Numbered from the stretch's first letter, positions 7,977 to 16,388 are shown. The stretch: 64,000 bases of DNA from Novisyntrophococcus fermenticellae (GCF_018866245.1 NZ_CP076458.1:1240001-1304000); one strand, 5' to 3'. Translations and numbers: made by a program. Notes: generated from the letters alone by a model not told the origin.

Positions 7977-8066
7977 AGGGATTTGGCATTACATAGTTAT
8001 ATGGAGTACCAAAGTAACAAGTAACAGTAGTTTGCGAGTACCAGTCGCAAATCTGCTGTTTTTTCT
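7977..8066 (+). ncRNA. Candidate small RNA of about 90 nucleotides
   Basis: A near-consensus promoter ends six bases upstream. A strong intrinsic terminator (stem 8024-8059: 7 bp plus 7 bp with one bulged base, loop GTACCAG, then TTTTTCTTTTT) closes the transcript. The only ATG-started frame inside has five codons, so a structured RNA is more likely than a peptide. It lies between the leftward DUF3892/peptide pair and the rightward XRE-ImmA pair. No known RNA family was recognised. The target is unknown. Confidence 0.55.
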
Positions 8067-8097
8067 TTTTCTATTTGCTTGAAGCACCGTTCCTTCG

Positions 8098-8175
8098 ATG
8101 CAACACCAGTATAACATATATGTTCCTCAAATGCAACACCTTTTTGTTGCATTCATGGAACGGCTATGCTATACT
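8098..8175 (+). promoter_or_regulatory. Promoter and repeated operator of the XRE-ImmA operon
   Basis: TTGCAT (8147-8152) and TATACT (8170-8175) are 17 bases apart. ATGCAACA occurs at 8098 and 8131 and in inverted form at 8145-8152, where the pair 8131-8138/8145-8152 makes a perfect 8-bp palindrome over the -35 box. This looks like an operator through which the XRE protein represses itself. Confidence 0.65.
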
Positions 8176-8199
8176 CTAAAAAAGAAGGGAGATGAACAT

Positions 8200-8544
8200 A
8201 TGGACAGCTTATCTTTTGGACAATATCTTGTTCAGTTGCGAGAAGAAAACTCAATAAGCCAGAGGAAATTAGCGGAAATAGCTGGTGTAACCAATTCCAC
8301 TATAAGCCGCATTGAAGCTGATAATGTCAAGCCTGACCCGGCTACATTAGAAAAATTAGCAGACGCATTAAAAGTTGAAAAAGAGGTTTTGTTAGCAAAA
8401 TGCGGTTATATTCCAGAAGAATTTGTTATTATTGCACGTAAAACAGGCGCTCTTTCGGAAGAAAAAAGAGCTGAAGCATATAAGATATTTAACGATACGA
8501 TTGATAAATTCCTCCTTGAAGATGATGATGACGAGGAGGATTAG
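8200..8544 (+). CDS. XRE-family repressor
   Basis: This 114-residue protein has an XRE helix-turn-helix at about residues 8-60 (LREENSISQRKLAEIAGVTNSTISRIEADNVKPDPATLEKLADAL) and a very acidic C-terminus (LEDDDDEED). I place the start at the ATG at 8200, which follows GGGAGATGAAC at good spacing. Earlier in-frame ATGs lie inside the operator. It forms a two-gene unit with an ImmA-type protease two bases downstream, as in ICEBs1, where ImmA cleaves the repressor ImmR when the element is induced. That control is inferred here. Confidence 0.88.
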   Translation: MDSLSFGQYLVQLREENSISQRKLAEIAGVTNSTISRIEADNVKPDPATLEKLADALKVEKEVLLAKCGYIPEEFVIIARKTGALSEEKRAEAYKIFNDTIDKFLLEDDDDEED

Positions 8545-8546
8545 CG

Positions 8547-9179
8547 ATGAAATATGATTGGTCAAAAATTACTTCCTCAGCATATTTAACACTATTAGAA
8601 CTTGATTTACATGAGTTTCCTATTCCTGCAAACAAAATAAAGTGTAAAAATGTAATGATATGTAGTTATCAGAAGTATTCAAAAAAAACAGGCTGTTCAA
8701 TAGAAAAAATAACTCTTGGGCACGAGCTTGATGATGCTTTTCTGCTAAAGGGGCTTCGTCCGGGTCTGACAATGATTTTATATGATAAAGAGAAATATGG
8801 TGCGCGCTTAAAACATACATTGTGGCATGAGGTAGGTCACATTAAATGTAACCATAAAAATCACGGTGAGCAAGAGGAAATAGAAGCCCACTTCTTTGCT
8901 GCGCAAGCTAATGCTCCAAATGTACTTATTAAAGCGATTTCTCAAAGAGGATATGCTATAACGATACCTTTTCTTATGGAATGTTTCGGGTTAAGCGAAG
9001 AAGCTGCGAAAAAGAAAAAAGAATATTTAAATAAATATGGATTTGAACATAGCAATGAATATGATGATGTAGTGTTGATGCAGTTTAACGATTACATAAA
9101 TAGAAAATACCCGCCCAAAACCACACATTTTTTTGATGATTATTATGATGATATGGAAAGAGAACGGGAAAAATGGTAA
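8547..9179 (+). CDS. ImmA/IrrE-family metallopeptidase
   Basis: This 210-residue protein has the zinc protease motif HEVGH in HTLWHEVGHIKCNH near residue 95, followed by EEIEAHFFAAQANAP, where the third metal ligand Glu is expected. This is the ImmA/IrrE pattern. Such enzymes cut the partner XRE repressor and so release an ICE or prophage from repression. The gene starts two bases after the repressor stop, which indicates co-translation. The C-terminal part is acidic and rich in Asp and Tyr. A terminator follows at once. Confidence 0.9.
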   Translation: MKYDWSKITSSAYLTLLELDLHEFPIPANKIKCKNVMICSYQKYSKKTGCSIEKITLGHELDDAFLLKGLRPGLTMILYDKEKYGARLKHTLWHEVGHIKCNHKNHGEQEEIEAHFFAAQANAPNVLIKAISQRGYAITIPFLMECFGLSEEAAKKKKEYLNKYGFEHSNEYDDVVLMQFNDYINRKYPPKTTHFFDDYYDDMEREREKW

Positions 9180-9184
9180 AAAAG

Positions 9185-9230
9185 GACAGGGCGCGGAAAG
9201 CCATTTATTGACTTCCGCGCCCCGTCTTTT
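9185..9230 (+). terminator. Intrinsic terminator of the XRE-ImmA operon
   Basis: A G+C-rich stem formed by GGGCGCGGAAAG and CTTCCGCGCCC is followed by GTCTTTTTAT, directly after the ImmA stop codon. Confidence 0.8.
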
Positions 9231-9253
9231 TATGGGTGCTGTTTTTGATGTTC

Positions 9254-9368
9254 TGTCACGCAGTAGAACGCCATTTTTTAGGGTTTAGGTATAAAACTCT
9301 TGCCCGGTCATTTTCGTGTCTGTAAAGCCCTATTACACAAGGCTCTTTTCGCCCCTATCGCGTGACAA
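9254..9368. repeat. Dispersed repeat of about 115 bp, copy C1
   Basis: This stretch aligns without gaps to 29060-29174, with roughly 70 per cent identity by eye. Shared blocks are TGTCACGCAGT at one end, AGGTATA, CTTGCC, AAAGCC, CAAGGCT, TTTTNGCCCCTA, and GCGTNAC at the other end. In this copy GTCACGC and GCGTGAC are inverted terminal repeats. It covers the last codons of the broken cysteine-rich gene and the intergenic DNA after it. Confidence 0.65.
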
Positions 9369-9718
9369 TAGACGCTGTTTTCTCTTGCGTTCCGTCGCTT
9401 GTATGCGCTGTATCTTCTTGCGGCAATCCGGGCAGTATTTGACATTGTTTGAGCTTGACACAAAGGCCGCGCCGCACACCAGGCAACGCCGCTTGTCCTC
9501 GGCTGCGTAAAGCTCGGAATATAACACTTTATCAAGGGGCAGGACAGCGGCGCGAAACCATTTGCAAAGCAGGGAGTATGAAATAAGCTGCGGACAAACG
9601 CACTCGTCCCCGTCGTCATGCAATATGCAATTTCCGTCAAAGCAGTTGCAGCACTCTTTCTTCACAAGGGCGTTTACCCGTCTGCTTTGGGGTGCGTCAG
9701 TCGCTTAATCTCACTCAT
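9333..9718 (-). pseudogene. Cysteine-rich VLP-type protein, frameshifted near its start
   Basis: The main frame holds CCNCFDGNCILHDDGDECVC, SYSLLCKWFR, and a second zinc-type cluster CLVCGAAF ... KYCPDC with a basic tail. This is the pattern of the cysteine-rich VLP family found in conjugative elements. The natural start is probably the ATG at 9718 (MSEIKRLT...), which overlaps the stop of the preceding gene. That start runs out of frame at a GGGG run (9689-9692 on the plus strand). One extra base there would rejoin MSEIKRLT to PQSRRVNALVKKECCN. So the gene is either broken by one base or read through a later start. A sequencing slip in the run is the alternative. Confidence 0.75.
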
Positions 9719-9921
9719 ATTTCATCGGCGGCGTAAACGGCAAGCTCCGCATACTCTGCTTCACTCAATGGGGCGATTTTTTCAAGGGTACGCACCGCAA
9801 GCTCCCTCATAGCCGCGTCCATATAGGGCAGCGCAGCGGTGATGTTGGCAGTTACCTCCTGCTTGCCGCCCTCGTTGTAAATGCTCTAAAGGTTTGTTTC
9901 CTCAATGGTAAATCTATTCAT
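9715..9921 (-). pseudogene. Transposon-transfer assisting (TTRAP-type) small protein with internal stop
   Basis: From the ATG at 9921 the frame reads MNRFTIEETNL, then a TAG at 9886-9888, then SIYNEGGKQEV, TAALPYMDAAMRELAVRTLEKI and ends AVYAADEI. The whole 68-codon frame fits the short TTRAP-type proteins of Tn1549-like elements, in which the stop position is usually a hydrophobic residue. A GGAGGT site precedes the ATG, and the stop overlaps the next gene (ATGA). The amber codon makes it a probable pseudogene. Confidence 0.7.
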
Positions 9922-9923
9922 GC

Positions 9924-10865
9924 TCATACCTCCAAATCGTGATTTTTTGAATTTGCCGCCTTTTTGGGGGCGGCTTTTTCCTTGTTCTTTGTAAGCTGCG
10001 CCCGGATAGACTGGCGGGGCTTGCGAATATCCTTATTGCGGTTTTCGTCTTTTGCAACCATAGCGTAAATGCAGCGTCGATCTTTGAGATTGCCAAGGGT
10101 CAGCGTCTTAAAGGGCAGTATGGCAAGCAGACGGTCGGTATCTTTGCTTGACGCAAGCTGTGTAAAATACAGCGATACCTCCACCATGAAATGGGTCGTG
10201 TTGGGGTTGTTCGGCTCTTTAAGGGTTTGAAGCCCGGACAAAATGCGTCGGGCTTCGCTTTCAATCCGGCTGTCCTGCAGAGCGGCAATATGCTCTTTGA
10301 AATTCCCCAGTGGTAACTTATCTAGTCTGTGTTTTTCCTCTTGCAGAATATAGCGCAAGGCTTCCGGGTCATTGGGCTTCACTTCAAAGCGTTCAAACTT
10401 TCCAAGCTGCGGCTCGGGGGCTGCGTCAAAACACTGTTTTGCAAGCTGTTCCCGCTCTCCTTTCTCGTAAAACAGCGTGTAGGTGTCAGCAGGCAAGGCA
10501 TGGTCGATAACATGCTTGAAATGCTGCGGATAATCAAGCTCGTATAAGCTGCCTTTCATTTTCTCGTCCTCGCTGTCGGTGATTGTAACAGCGTAAGCAA
10601 GAATATGGTCGTGGGTCTGCTCAGCATAGAAACGCCATGTATTGTGGGCTGCGGTGTCCTTTAGAAAAACGTCGCTCTCTCTGAAACAATGCGTCCCCGA
10701 CGGGCGGGAAAGCCAAAGCAGCGTTTTGTCCTCGGCGGCGGGACTTGCCGCCACTTTCTGAAAAATCTCTTTGTCAATCTGAAAATCACTTTGATAAAAT
10801 GCGGTATTCTGCCGCATGATTGCACCAAGAGAAGCGAATATATCCACGTTTTCAAACTTATTCAT
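9924..10865 (-). CDS. ICE accessory protein with C-terminal SIRAQL tail (DUF4316-type)
   Basis: The likely product starts at the ATG at 10865 (MNKFENVDIFASLG) and has 313 residues. An upstream extension of the frame overlaps the previous gene and has no ribosome site. The body has no motif I can name. It ends in a basic tail, RQSIRAQLTKNKEKAAPKKA, nearly the same as the tail of the anti-restriction protein encoded just upstream. It begins four bases after that gene's stop, so the two are coupled. DUF4316-type annotation is from recall of similar ICE proteins and is uncertain. Confidence 0.65.
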   Translation of the reverse strand: MNKFENVDIFASLGAIMRQNTAFYQSDFQIDKEIFQKVAASPAAEDKTLLWLSRPSGTHCFRESDVFLKDTAAHNTWRFYAEQTHDHILAYAVTITDSEDEKMKGSLYELDYPQHFKHVIDHALPADTYTLFYEKGEREQLAKQCFDAAPEPQLGKFERFEVKPNDPEALRYILQEEKHRLDKLPLGNFKEHIAALQDSRIESEARRILSGLQTLKEPNNPNTTHFMVEVSLYFTQLASSKDTDRLLAILPFKTLTLGNLKDRRCIYAMVAKDENRNKDIRKPRQSIRAQLTKNKEKAAPKKAANSKNHDLEV

Positions 10866-10869
10866 GGAA

Positions 10870-13800
10870 TTAGCTCTTTTCCAAATCCGGCTCTTTGTTC
10901 TTATTGTCCCTTTTTGGGGTAGCTTTCTTTTTATCTTCGGCAAGCTGCGCCCGGATTGAAGGCTTATGCTCCTGCTTCCCGCCGCCGCGCTCCTTGTCAG
11001 CTTTGATAGCAGCGGCAAGGTCAGATAGGTTAATTTGTCCCCCGGCTTTTACCTTTGCTTCCAACTCGTCCACGGTGGGCGTATTGTTGATAATGCCGTC
11101 AATCATGTTAAAATTTTGGTCGGTAGATTTCTCGGCGGCAGCAAGGGGATTGAAGCCATTGACTACCTCTGTCATACGTTCTTTGAGAATTAGTAAATTC
11201 TCGCTTTGTGCCGCAAAACTGATAAGCTCTTTTATTTGTTCCTGCTCCGACGAGATTTCCCCGGACAGCTTATCAAGCCGTTTGATTGCCATACGATAGG
11301 CAGCTTCCCCCATTGTTTTATTAGGGTCGGCGGTCATTACATTGTCATGGATTTTCTGTAAGCGTTCCGTTATATGCTGTAAATCAAAGGGGTGTTCCTG
11401 CTGTAAAAACTCCGGAACTTTGGTAAAAAGTCCCCCACGGTCTACATAATGGGCGGTGTCCTTACCGCTCTGATGAAGCACTATCATGTCGGAAATAGAA
11501 ATGCTATGCCCTTTGAAGTCCTCCGGGCGGTCAATATTGAAACGCTCAAAGATATGTTCAAGGGTCATGCCCGGTGTAAGGGGGGCGGTGTAGGTATGTT
11601 CATAATTTTCTGGGTCAACGGCAAGCCCCGCCGCCTGTAACCGCTCATAAGGCTCAAAACGGTAATCGCGTGTTTCGTCCCCACGCTTTAGCTGATAAAT
11701 GGAAAAGGTGTCGCGCTGCTCCTGTTCGACTGTCTGCTCCTTGCCTTTTTGAATTTCTGCAATATGCCCGTCAATGGTATCAATGAGTTCTGCGGCGGTG
11801 CTGCGGATTGTTTCAAGGGAGCTTTTCAGTTCCGCAAGCTCCTTGCCACTGCTCCACCCAGCAACATATCCAAAGGAATAATCTGACGTATCAAGCCCGT
11901 AATGCTGGCAAACGGTGTATGCGATACTTTCTGCTTCCACTTCACGGGTGCGGCGGTCAGGACGGTTTTGTTGTTCCTCTTTCGGGTCGGTCAAATCAAT
12001 GTCATGCAGCTTTGCATGAGCGATTTCATGTATCAAAGTTTTTAGTGTCTGCAACTGGCTTGCTCCCTCTAAAAGCACAATCCGTTTGTCTTCTAAATGG
12101 TAATAGCCCTGTGTACCGCCTGTCATTTCTTCAAAGCCTACGGGAACGGGGGAAGTCCTTTCAAGGGCAGCGAAAAAATCCTTGTACTGCTCCACATCAC
12201 CCGTTAGAGCGTCCACGGCAATATCGGGCAATTCCTTTCCCTCGGTCTGTGAAACATCAAAGACAGAAACCACCTTAAAGGCAGGGATAGTGACCTCGAC
12301 TTCCTCCGTTATAGGCTTGCCACTCTTACCAATAACGGGACGCTGCGTACTGGGGTCGATTTTTTCCATTTTCTTTTTTATTTTGAATGGGGACGGGGCA
12401 ATGATTTTGATACCCTTTTCGCCCTTTTTAACATTACGCTCAAACTGATTTTTCCAAGAGGAAAAGCCCGCAATAAGGGAAGCGTCCGACTTCTGCATGG
12501 CAATAAGCAGGGTATTGTTAAAGCTGTAATTATGAAACTTTGACATGACGCTTAAATATTCTTTGTAGCGTTCGCTATCAAACAGTTCTTGAATCCCCTG
12601 TTCCAAGCGGTGGGTAATCTCTTTGAGCTTTTCGGCGGGCTTCTCGGAAGTGAGAACAAGGGGAATAATGGGGCGTGGTTCGGTTGGCTCTGTGGTCAGC
12701 GTCGCCGCTTGCCTCGCACTAATTTCGTCCCTATCTGTCTTTTCGGGGTCGGGTGGCTGCGGGTAGCTCATAATGCGGTACTGCTCCGGCACGTCGCGCC
12801 CCTCATAGTGGCGTTCCCACTGGTCGCCGCTTGCCACAAGATAGCTGTTTCCGACAAACTCCCCTTGTTCCTTTCGGGCTACATAAATACCAAGGGCAAC
12901 GGTATCAATCCCGGCTTTCCATTCCTCCGGCATTTGTACCATACCGGATTTATTCAGATAGTAGTCGCCTAAATCTCCCGCCTTGTGTATGTCGGGGATA
13001 TGAACATAAAAATCCGTATTGTAGGTAAAATCTATCATCTGCCCGATACTCTCAAAGCCTTTTCGCCCCTGTGCGACGGCGTTAAACTTTTTAAGTTCGG
13101 CGGGGTCAAGCTGCCCGATACGCGCCGCAAGAAAATTTAGTTCGTCCACGGTGGAACTATTTATCACATCATAAGGTAGGGAAAGGGATTTATCTTGTGG
13201 ATAATCATAGCCGCCGATAAAGAGGTATTGCGGTTGGTCTGCGGTAATACCAAGAATTTGTATCGCTTCTTGTAGCTGTTCCCTTGTGGCGGGTAAACCA
13301 AGCCATGCGCCGCCTGGTTTGTCCGGGGATAGATTTTGAACATTGCCGATATAAATTGAAAATACTTCGCCCATGTGTTCACGCTCCTTTCGCTGCTCGG
13401 TGTGTTCAGAAACAGAAACACCGCTTATTGGAATGTCAGCGGTATGCTCCGGCTGTTGTACTTCCTCTCCCTCCACTGTGTAGCCCGGTAAGAGTTGACC
13501 GTTTACGCGAAAATCATTAGCGTAACCCTGCGGGATAGACGGCGATATTTCCGTGAATAGGTGGGAATACGCCTTGATACGTCCGGCAAGATATTTTTCC
13601 ATATCGGCTCTGTCTGAATAGACTTTTTTATCATGTCCGGCAATTTTTGTACGCCTAAGATTTTGCGGCGGATTTGTGTATATGCTCCATGTCAATTCCC
13701 ACGCCACGGGTACGGATTTTTCCGTTTCCCGGTCATACCTTGTCCGTTCATAAATATGGTGCGACATGGAATATACCATGTTGCTCATTTCCTGCCAGTC

Positions 13801-14112
13801 ATTGTTATGCTCGGATTTTTTCCATTGATTGGAGGTGTGCTTGACGGTGGGGGTTCTGGCATATTCAATCGCTTTATCAAACAACTGCGTTTGTCCCGCC
13901 TGTGCTTCCCATTCTGCCGACGCTTCGCGCAATTTATCATAAATCACCTGTTCAGCCGCCGCGCTTTCCGCGCGCATAGCTCGTAATTGCTCCACGGGTA
14001 AGGCCGTCAAGCCGGAAGTATCCCCGTTGCCCGCTCTGAAAGAAATGGTACGTTCAATTCTCATGTTCTCGGCGGGTTGTAGTCTATCATGGTCGTAAGA
14101 GGTATAAGGCAT
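10870..14112 (-). CDS. Large anti-restriction fusion: ArdA-like, ArdC-like with zincin motif, YodL
   Basis: This 1080-residue multidomain protein is likely delivered or made early in the recipient. Residues of about 1-215 are a conserved ICE N-terminal region. Residues of about 250-450 resemble ArdA (FSIYIGNVQNL ... GAWLGLPA), a DNA mimic that blocks type I restriction. Residues of about 485-745 resemble the ArdC single-strand-binding fold with a gluzincin site HEIAH near 695 and an EAES Glu downstream. Residues of about 800-910 match YodL (FSIYQLKRGDETRDYRFEPYE). It ends in a SIRAQL-type basic tail. Translation starts at 14112 after GCGAGGAAAGCT, 24 bases after structured repeat copy B. Confidence 0.85.
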   Translation of the reverse strand: MPYTSYDHDRLQPAENMRIERTISFRAGNGDTSGLTALPVEQLRAMRAESAAAEQVIYDKLREASAEWEAQAGQTQLFDKAIEYARTPTVKHTSNQWKKSEHNNDWQEMSNMVYSMSHHIYERTRYDRETEKSVPVAWELTWSIYTNPPQNLRRTKIAGHDKKVYSDRADMEKYLAGRIKAYSHLFTEISPSIPQGYANDFRVNGQLLPGYTVEGEEVQQPEHTADIPISGVSVSEHTEQRKEREHMGEVFSIYIGNVQNLSPDKPGGAWLGLPATREQLQEAIQILGITADQPQYLFIGGYDYPQDKSLSLPYDVINSSTVDELNFLAARIGQLDPAELKKFNAVAQGRKGFESIGQMIDFTYNTDFYVHIPDIHKAGDLGDYYLNKSGMVQMPEEWKAGIDTVALGIYVARKEQGEFVGNSYLVASGDQWERHYEGRDVPEQYRIMSYPQPPDPEKTDRDEISARQAATLTTEPTEPRPIIPLVLTSEKPAEKLKEITHRLEQGIQELFDSERYKEYLSVMSKFHNYSFNNTLLIAMQKSDASLIAGFSSWKNQFERNVKKGEKGIKIIAPSPFKIKKKMEKIDPSTQRPVIGKSGKPITEEVEVTIPAFKVVSVFDVSQTEGKELPDIAVDALTGDVEQYKDFFAALERTSPVPVGFEEMTGGTQGYYHLEDKRIVLLEGASQLQTLKTLIHEIAHAKLHDIDLTDPKEEQQNRPDRRTREVEAESIAYTVCQHYGLDTSDYSFGYVAGWSSGKELAELKSSLETIRSTAAELIDTIDGHIAEIQKGKEQTVEQEQRDTFSIYQLKRGDETRDYRFEPYERLQAAGLAVDPENYEHTYTAPLTPGMTLEHIFERFNIDRPEDFKGHSISISDMIVLHQSGKDTAHYVDRGGLFTKVPEFLQQEHPFDLQHITERLQKIHDNVMTADPNKTMGEAAYRMAIKRLDKLSGEISSEQEQIKELISFAAQSENLLILKERMTEVVNGFNPLAAAEKSTDQNFNMIDGIINNTPTVDELEAKVKAGGQINLSDLAAAIKADKERGGGKQEHKPSIRAQLAEDKKKATPKRDNKNKEPDLEKS

Positions 14113-14135
14113 AGCTTTCCTCGCTTTCTTTTAAT

Positions 14136-14240
14136 TTTTTAGAGGGTTTGGGAAACTTCCCAACAAGCAAAATTCCCGCCGTTCTCATAGAGAAAAGGCG
14201 GGAATTTTACGGAAAGGGTACCCCTTTCCTATGCTTGCTA
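14136..14240 (-). other. Structured repeat, copy B, upstream of the anti-restriction gene
   Basis: Read on the minus strand it starts with the topB stop codon (TAGCAAGCATAGGAA), then a GGAAAGGG/CCCTTTCC hairpin centred on GGTACC, then a 12-bp stem (AAAATTCCCGCC with its complement, 14169-14208), then TTGCTTGTTGGGAAG, the TGGGA/TCCCA mini-hairpin and AACCCTCTAAAAA. It matches copy A (5641-5723) at both ends, while the inner arms differ but stay paired. The 12-bp stem may also end topB transcripts. It ends 24 bases before the anti-restriction start codon. Confidence 0.6.
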
Positions 14241-16343
14241 CGAAAGTTCTTTGTCCCTCTGAATGGTAATTCGGTAATTGATGTATTTCCCGCCTGTGTC
14301 GGCTAAAAGCACTGTTCCGTCGTAGGTTTTACCCGTCTTTGGGGAGTAAAGCCCCTTGACCTTTGCCTTACCGTTTTTTAGGAGAGCGGCGGCAATTTTA
14401 GAGGTAAAGGCGGTTTTGCGTTCCTCAAAAAAACGGTCATTTTTCCACATGACAAAGGAACAATCCTTATCCCCGCAATAGTAATTTTTCTTGCCCTCGT
14501 ATACATCAGAGCCGCAGCGGGGGCATTTGCCTAAAGCGGTCTTTTCTGTTTTGAATAAACCGCCGTTCTCCCCGGAAAGGACGGGATAGGCTTTCACAAG
14601 CTCCTGCGCCATGCTTTCAATACCGCGCATGAAAATGTCCGGGTCGGCTGCGCCCTTTGCAATCAGCGTCAGAGCATTTTCCCATTCAGCCGTGAGCTTC
14701 GGAGAAGTGAGGGTATCGGGTAGTACGGCAATCAGATTTTCCCCGTCTTTAGTGGGGATAAGCTGCTTTCCCTTACGCTGCACAAAGCCGGATTTTACTA
14801 ACTTTTCAATGACAGCGGCGCGGGTGGCGGGTGTGCCTAATCCTTTCCGTTCCGCTTCCTCGGTGGTGTCCTCACTCCCGGCACGTTCCATAGCCGACAA
14901 TAGCGTGTCCTCGGTGTGGGGCTTTGGCGGGGCGGTGGTATGCTCCGTAACCTTTGCCGGGACAGGTTTCACGGTCTGCCCCTCGGAAAAAGGCGGTGCG
15001 TCAAGTTCCAAGACTTCGTTGTCGTCGTCCTCGGTGGAATCAGTTTTGCCTTTTAGTGTCGCCCGGAAACGGCGGTCAAGGTCTTTCCAACCAATACAAA
15101 GAATGGTCTTTCCTTTGGCGGTAAACTGTTGTCCTGCACATTCAAAAACTGCCGTAACTGCTTCGTAAACGTGTGGCTCGGCGGTGGCGCAGAGCAGACG
15201 GACACCTGCAAGGATAAGAATACTTCTTTCGCTCTCCGGCAGGGCGGAAAGGTCGGTTTTCCCAAGCTCGGCCGTAGGTATAATGGCGTGGTGGTCTGAT
15301 ACCTTTTTGCTGTTCAGCGTTCGGTAAATGTCGGTGGTAAAATCTGCGCCCTGCATAAAGGACAACTTACCCATGAGGACGGACACAACACCCGCCGTCG
15401 TATCGCCCATATCGTCAGAAAGAAACTGGCTGTCAGTACGGGGATAAGTCAAAAGCCGCTTTTCGTACAATGTTTGTGCAAGGTCAAGGGTTTGTTTCGC
15501 GGTGTAGGAATACAGGCGGTTTGCTTCCCTCTGCAAGCTCGTAAGGTCAAAGAGCTTCGGCGGGGCAACAGTCTTTTTCTCCTTTGCCACGGAAACGCAA
15601 ACAGCCTGCGACGCTTCACAAGCTGTTTTGAGGGATTCGGCTTCTTTGGCGGTGGAGATCCGGCAGCTTGCCGCGTCCACACCGCCTACATCAAGGCGCA
15701 CGATATGGTATTTTTCTTTTTGAAAGCCGGATATTTTTGCTTGCCGCTCGGTGAGCATAGCAAGGGTCGGGGTCTGCACCCGCCCTACGTTTAGGGTCTT
15801 ATCATACAGGACAGAGAAAAGGCGGGTCGCATTGATACCGACAAGCCAATCAGCCTTTGCCCTGCATAGGGCAGAGTGGAAAAGCGGGTCATACTCCCGC
15901 CCGTCTTTTAGTGTTGCAAAACCCTTTTTAATAGCTTCGTTCTCCATTGAGGAAATCCAAAGCCGGGAAAAGGGTTTGTTGCAGCCCGCTTGCAAATAGA
16001 CGAAACGGAAAATCAATTCACCCTCACGCCCTGCGTCGGTGGCGCATATCAGGCTTTCAACGTCAGGGCGGCGCATAAGCTCCCGCAAAAGGTTAAACTG
16101 CTTTTTCTTGTCCGGGGCAACGGTATACTTCCAATCCTGCGGCAGAATGGGTAAGGCTTCATAGCTCCATTTTTTGTACTGCTCCCCATAGGCGGCGGCT
16201 TCGGAAAGCCCCACCAAATGCCCGACGCACCAAGAAACAAGATAGCCCGCGCCCTCAATATAGCCGTCCTTTTTTTTCTTTGCTCCAAGAACGGCGGCGA
16301 TAGTCTGGGCGACGCTGGGTTTTTCTGCGATTATAAGTTTCAT
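14238..16343 (-). CDS. topB: DNA topoisomerase III
   Basis: This 701-residue type IA topoisomerase relaxes or decatenates DNA by cutting one strand. It starts MKLIIAEKPSVAQTIAAVLG (Toprim), with the acidic metal site in ICATDAGREGELIFR near residue 100. NVGRVQTPTLAML is near residue 190, and the catalytic Tyr is in LLTYPRTDSQFLS near residue 305. A zinc-ribbon-like segment CPRCGSDVYEGKKNYYCGDKDC lies near residue 610. An ATG at 16343 follows AGGAG and is preferred over one five codons upstream. TopB copies of this kind are regular parts of Tn1549-type elements and may aid plasmid-like replication and transfer. Confidence 0.95.
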   Translation of the reverse strand: MKLIIAEKPSVAQTIAAVLGAKKKKDGYIEGAGYLVSWCVGHLVGLSEAAAYGEQYKKWSYEALPILPQDWKYTVAPDKKKQFNLLRELMRRPDVESLICATDAGREGELIFRFVYLQAGCNKPFSRLWISSMENEAIKKGFATLKDGREYDPLFHSALCRAKADWLVGINATRLFSVLYDKTLNVGRVQTPTLAMLTERQAKISGFQKEKYHIVRLDVGGVDAASCRISTAKEAESLKTACEASQAVCVSVAKEKKTVAPPKLFDLTSLQREANRLYSYTAKQTLDLAQTLYEKRLLTYPRTDSQFLSDDMGDTTAGVVSVLMGKLSFMQGADFTTDIYRTLNSKKVSDHHAIIPTAELGKTDLSALPESERSILILAGVRLLCATAEPHVYEAVTAVFECAGQQFTAKGKTILCIGWKDLDRRFRATLKGKTDSTEDDDNEVLELDAPPFSEGQTVKPVPAKVTEHTTAPPKPHTEDTLLSAMERAGSEDTTEEAERKGLGTPATRAAVIEKLVKSGFVQRKGKQLIPTKDGENLIAVLPDTLTSPKLTAEWENALTLIAKGAADPDIFMRGIESMAQELVKAYPVLSGENGGLFKTEKTALGKCPRCGSDVYEGKKNYYCGDKDCSFVMWKNDRFFEERKTAFTSKIAAALLKNGKAKVKGLYSPKTGKTYDGTVLLADTGGKYINYRITIQRDKELS

Positions 16344-16388
16344 AAAAGCTCCTTTCATGGTAAAATAATTTAAATGGAGGTGATAAAT

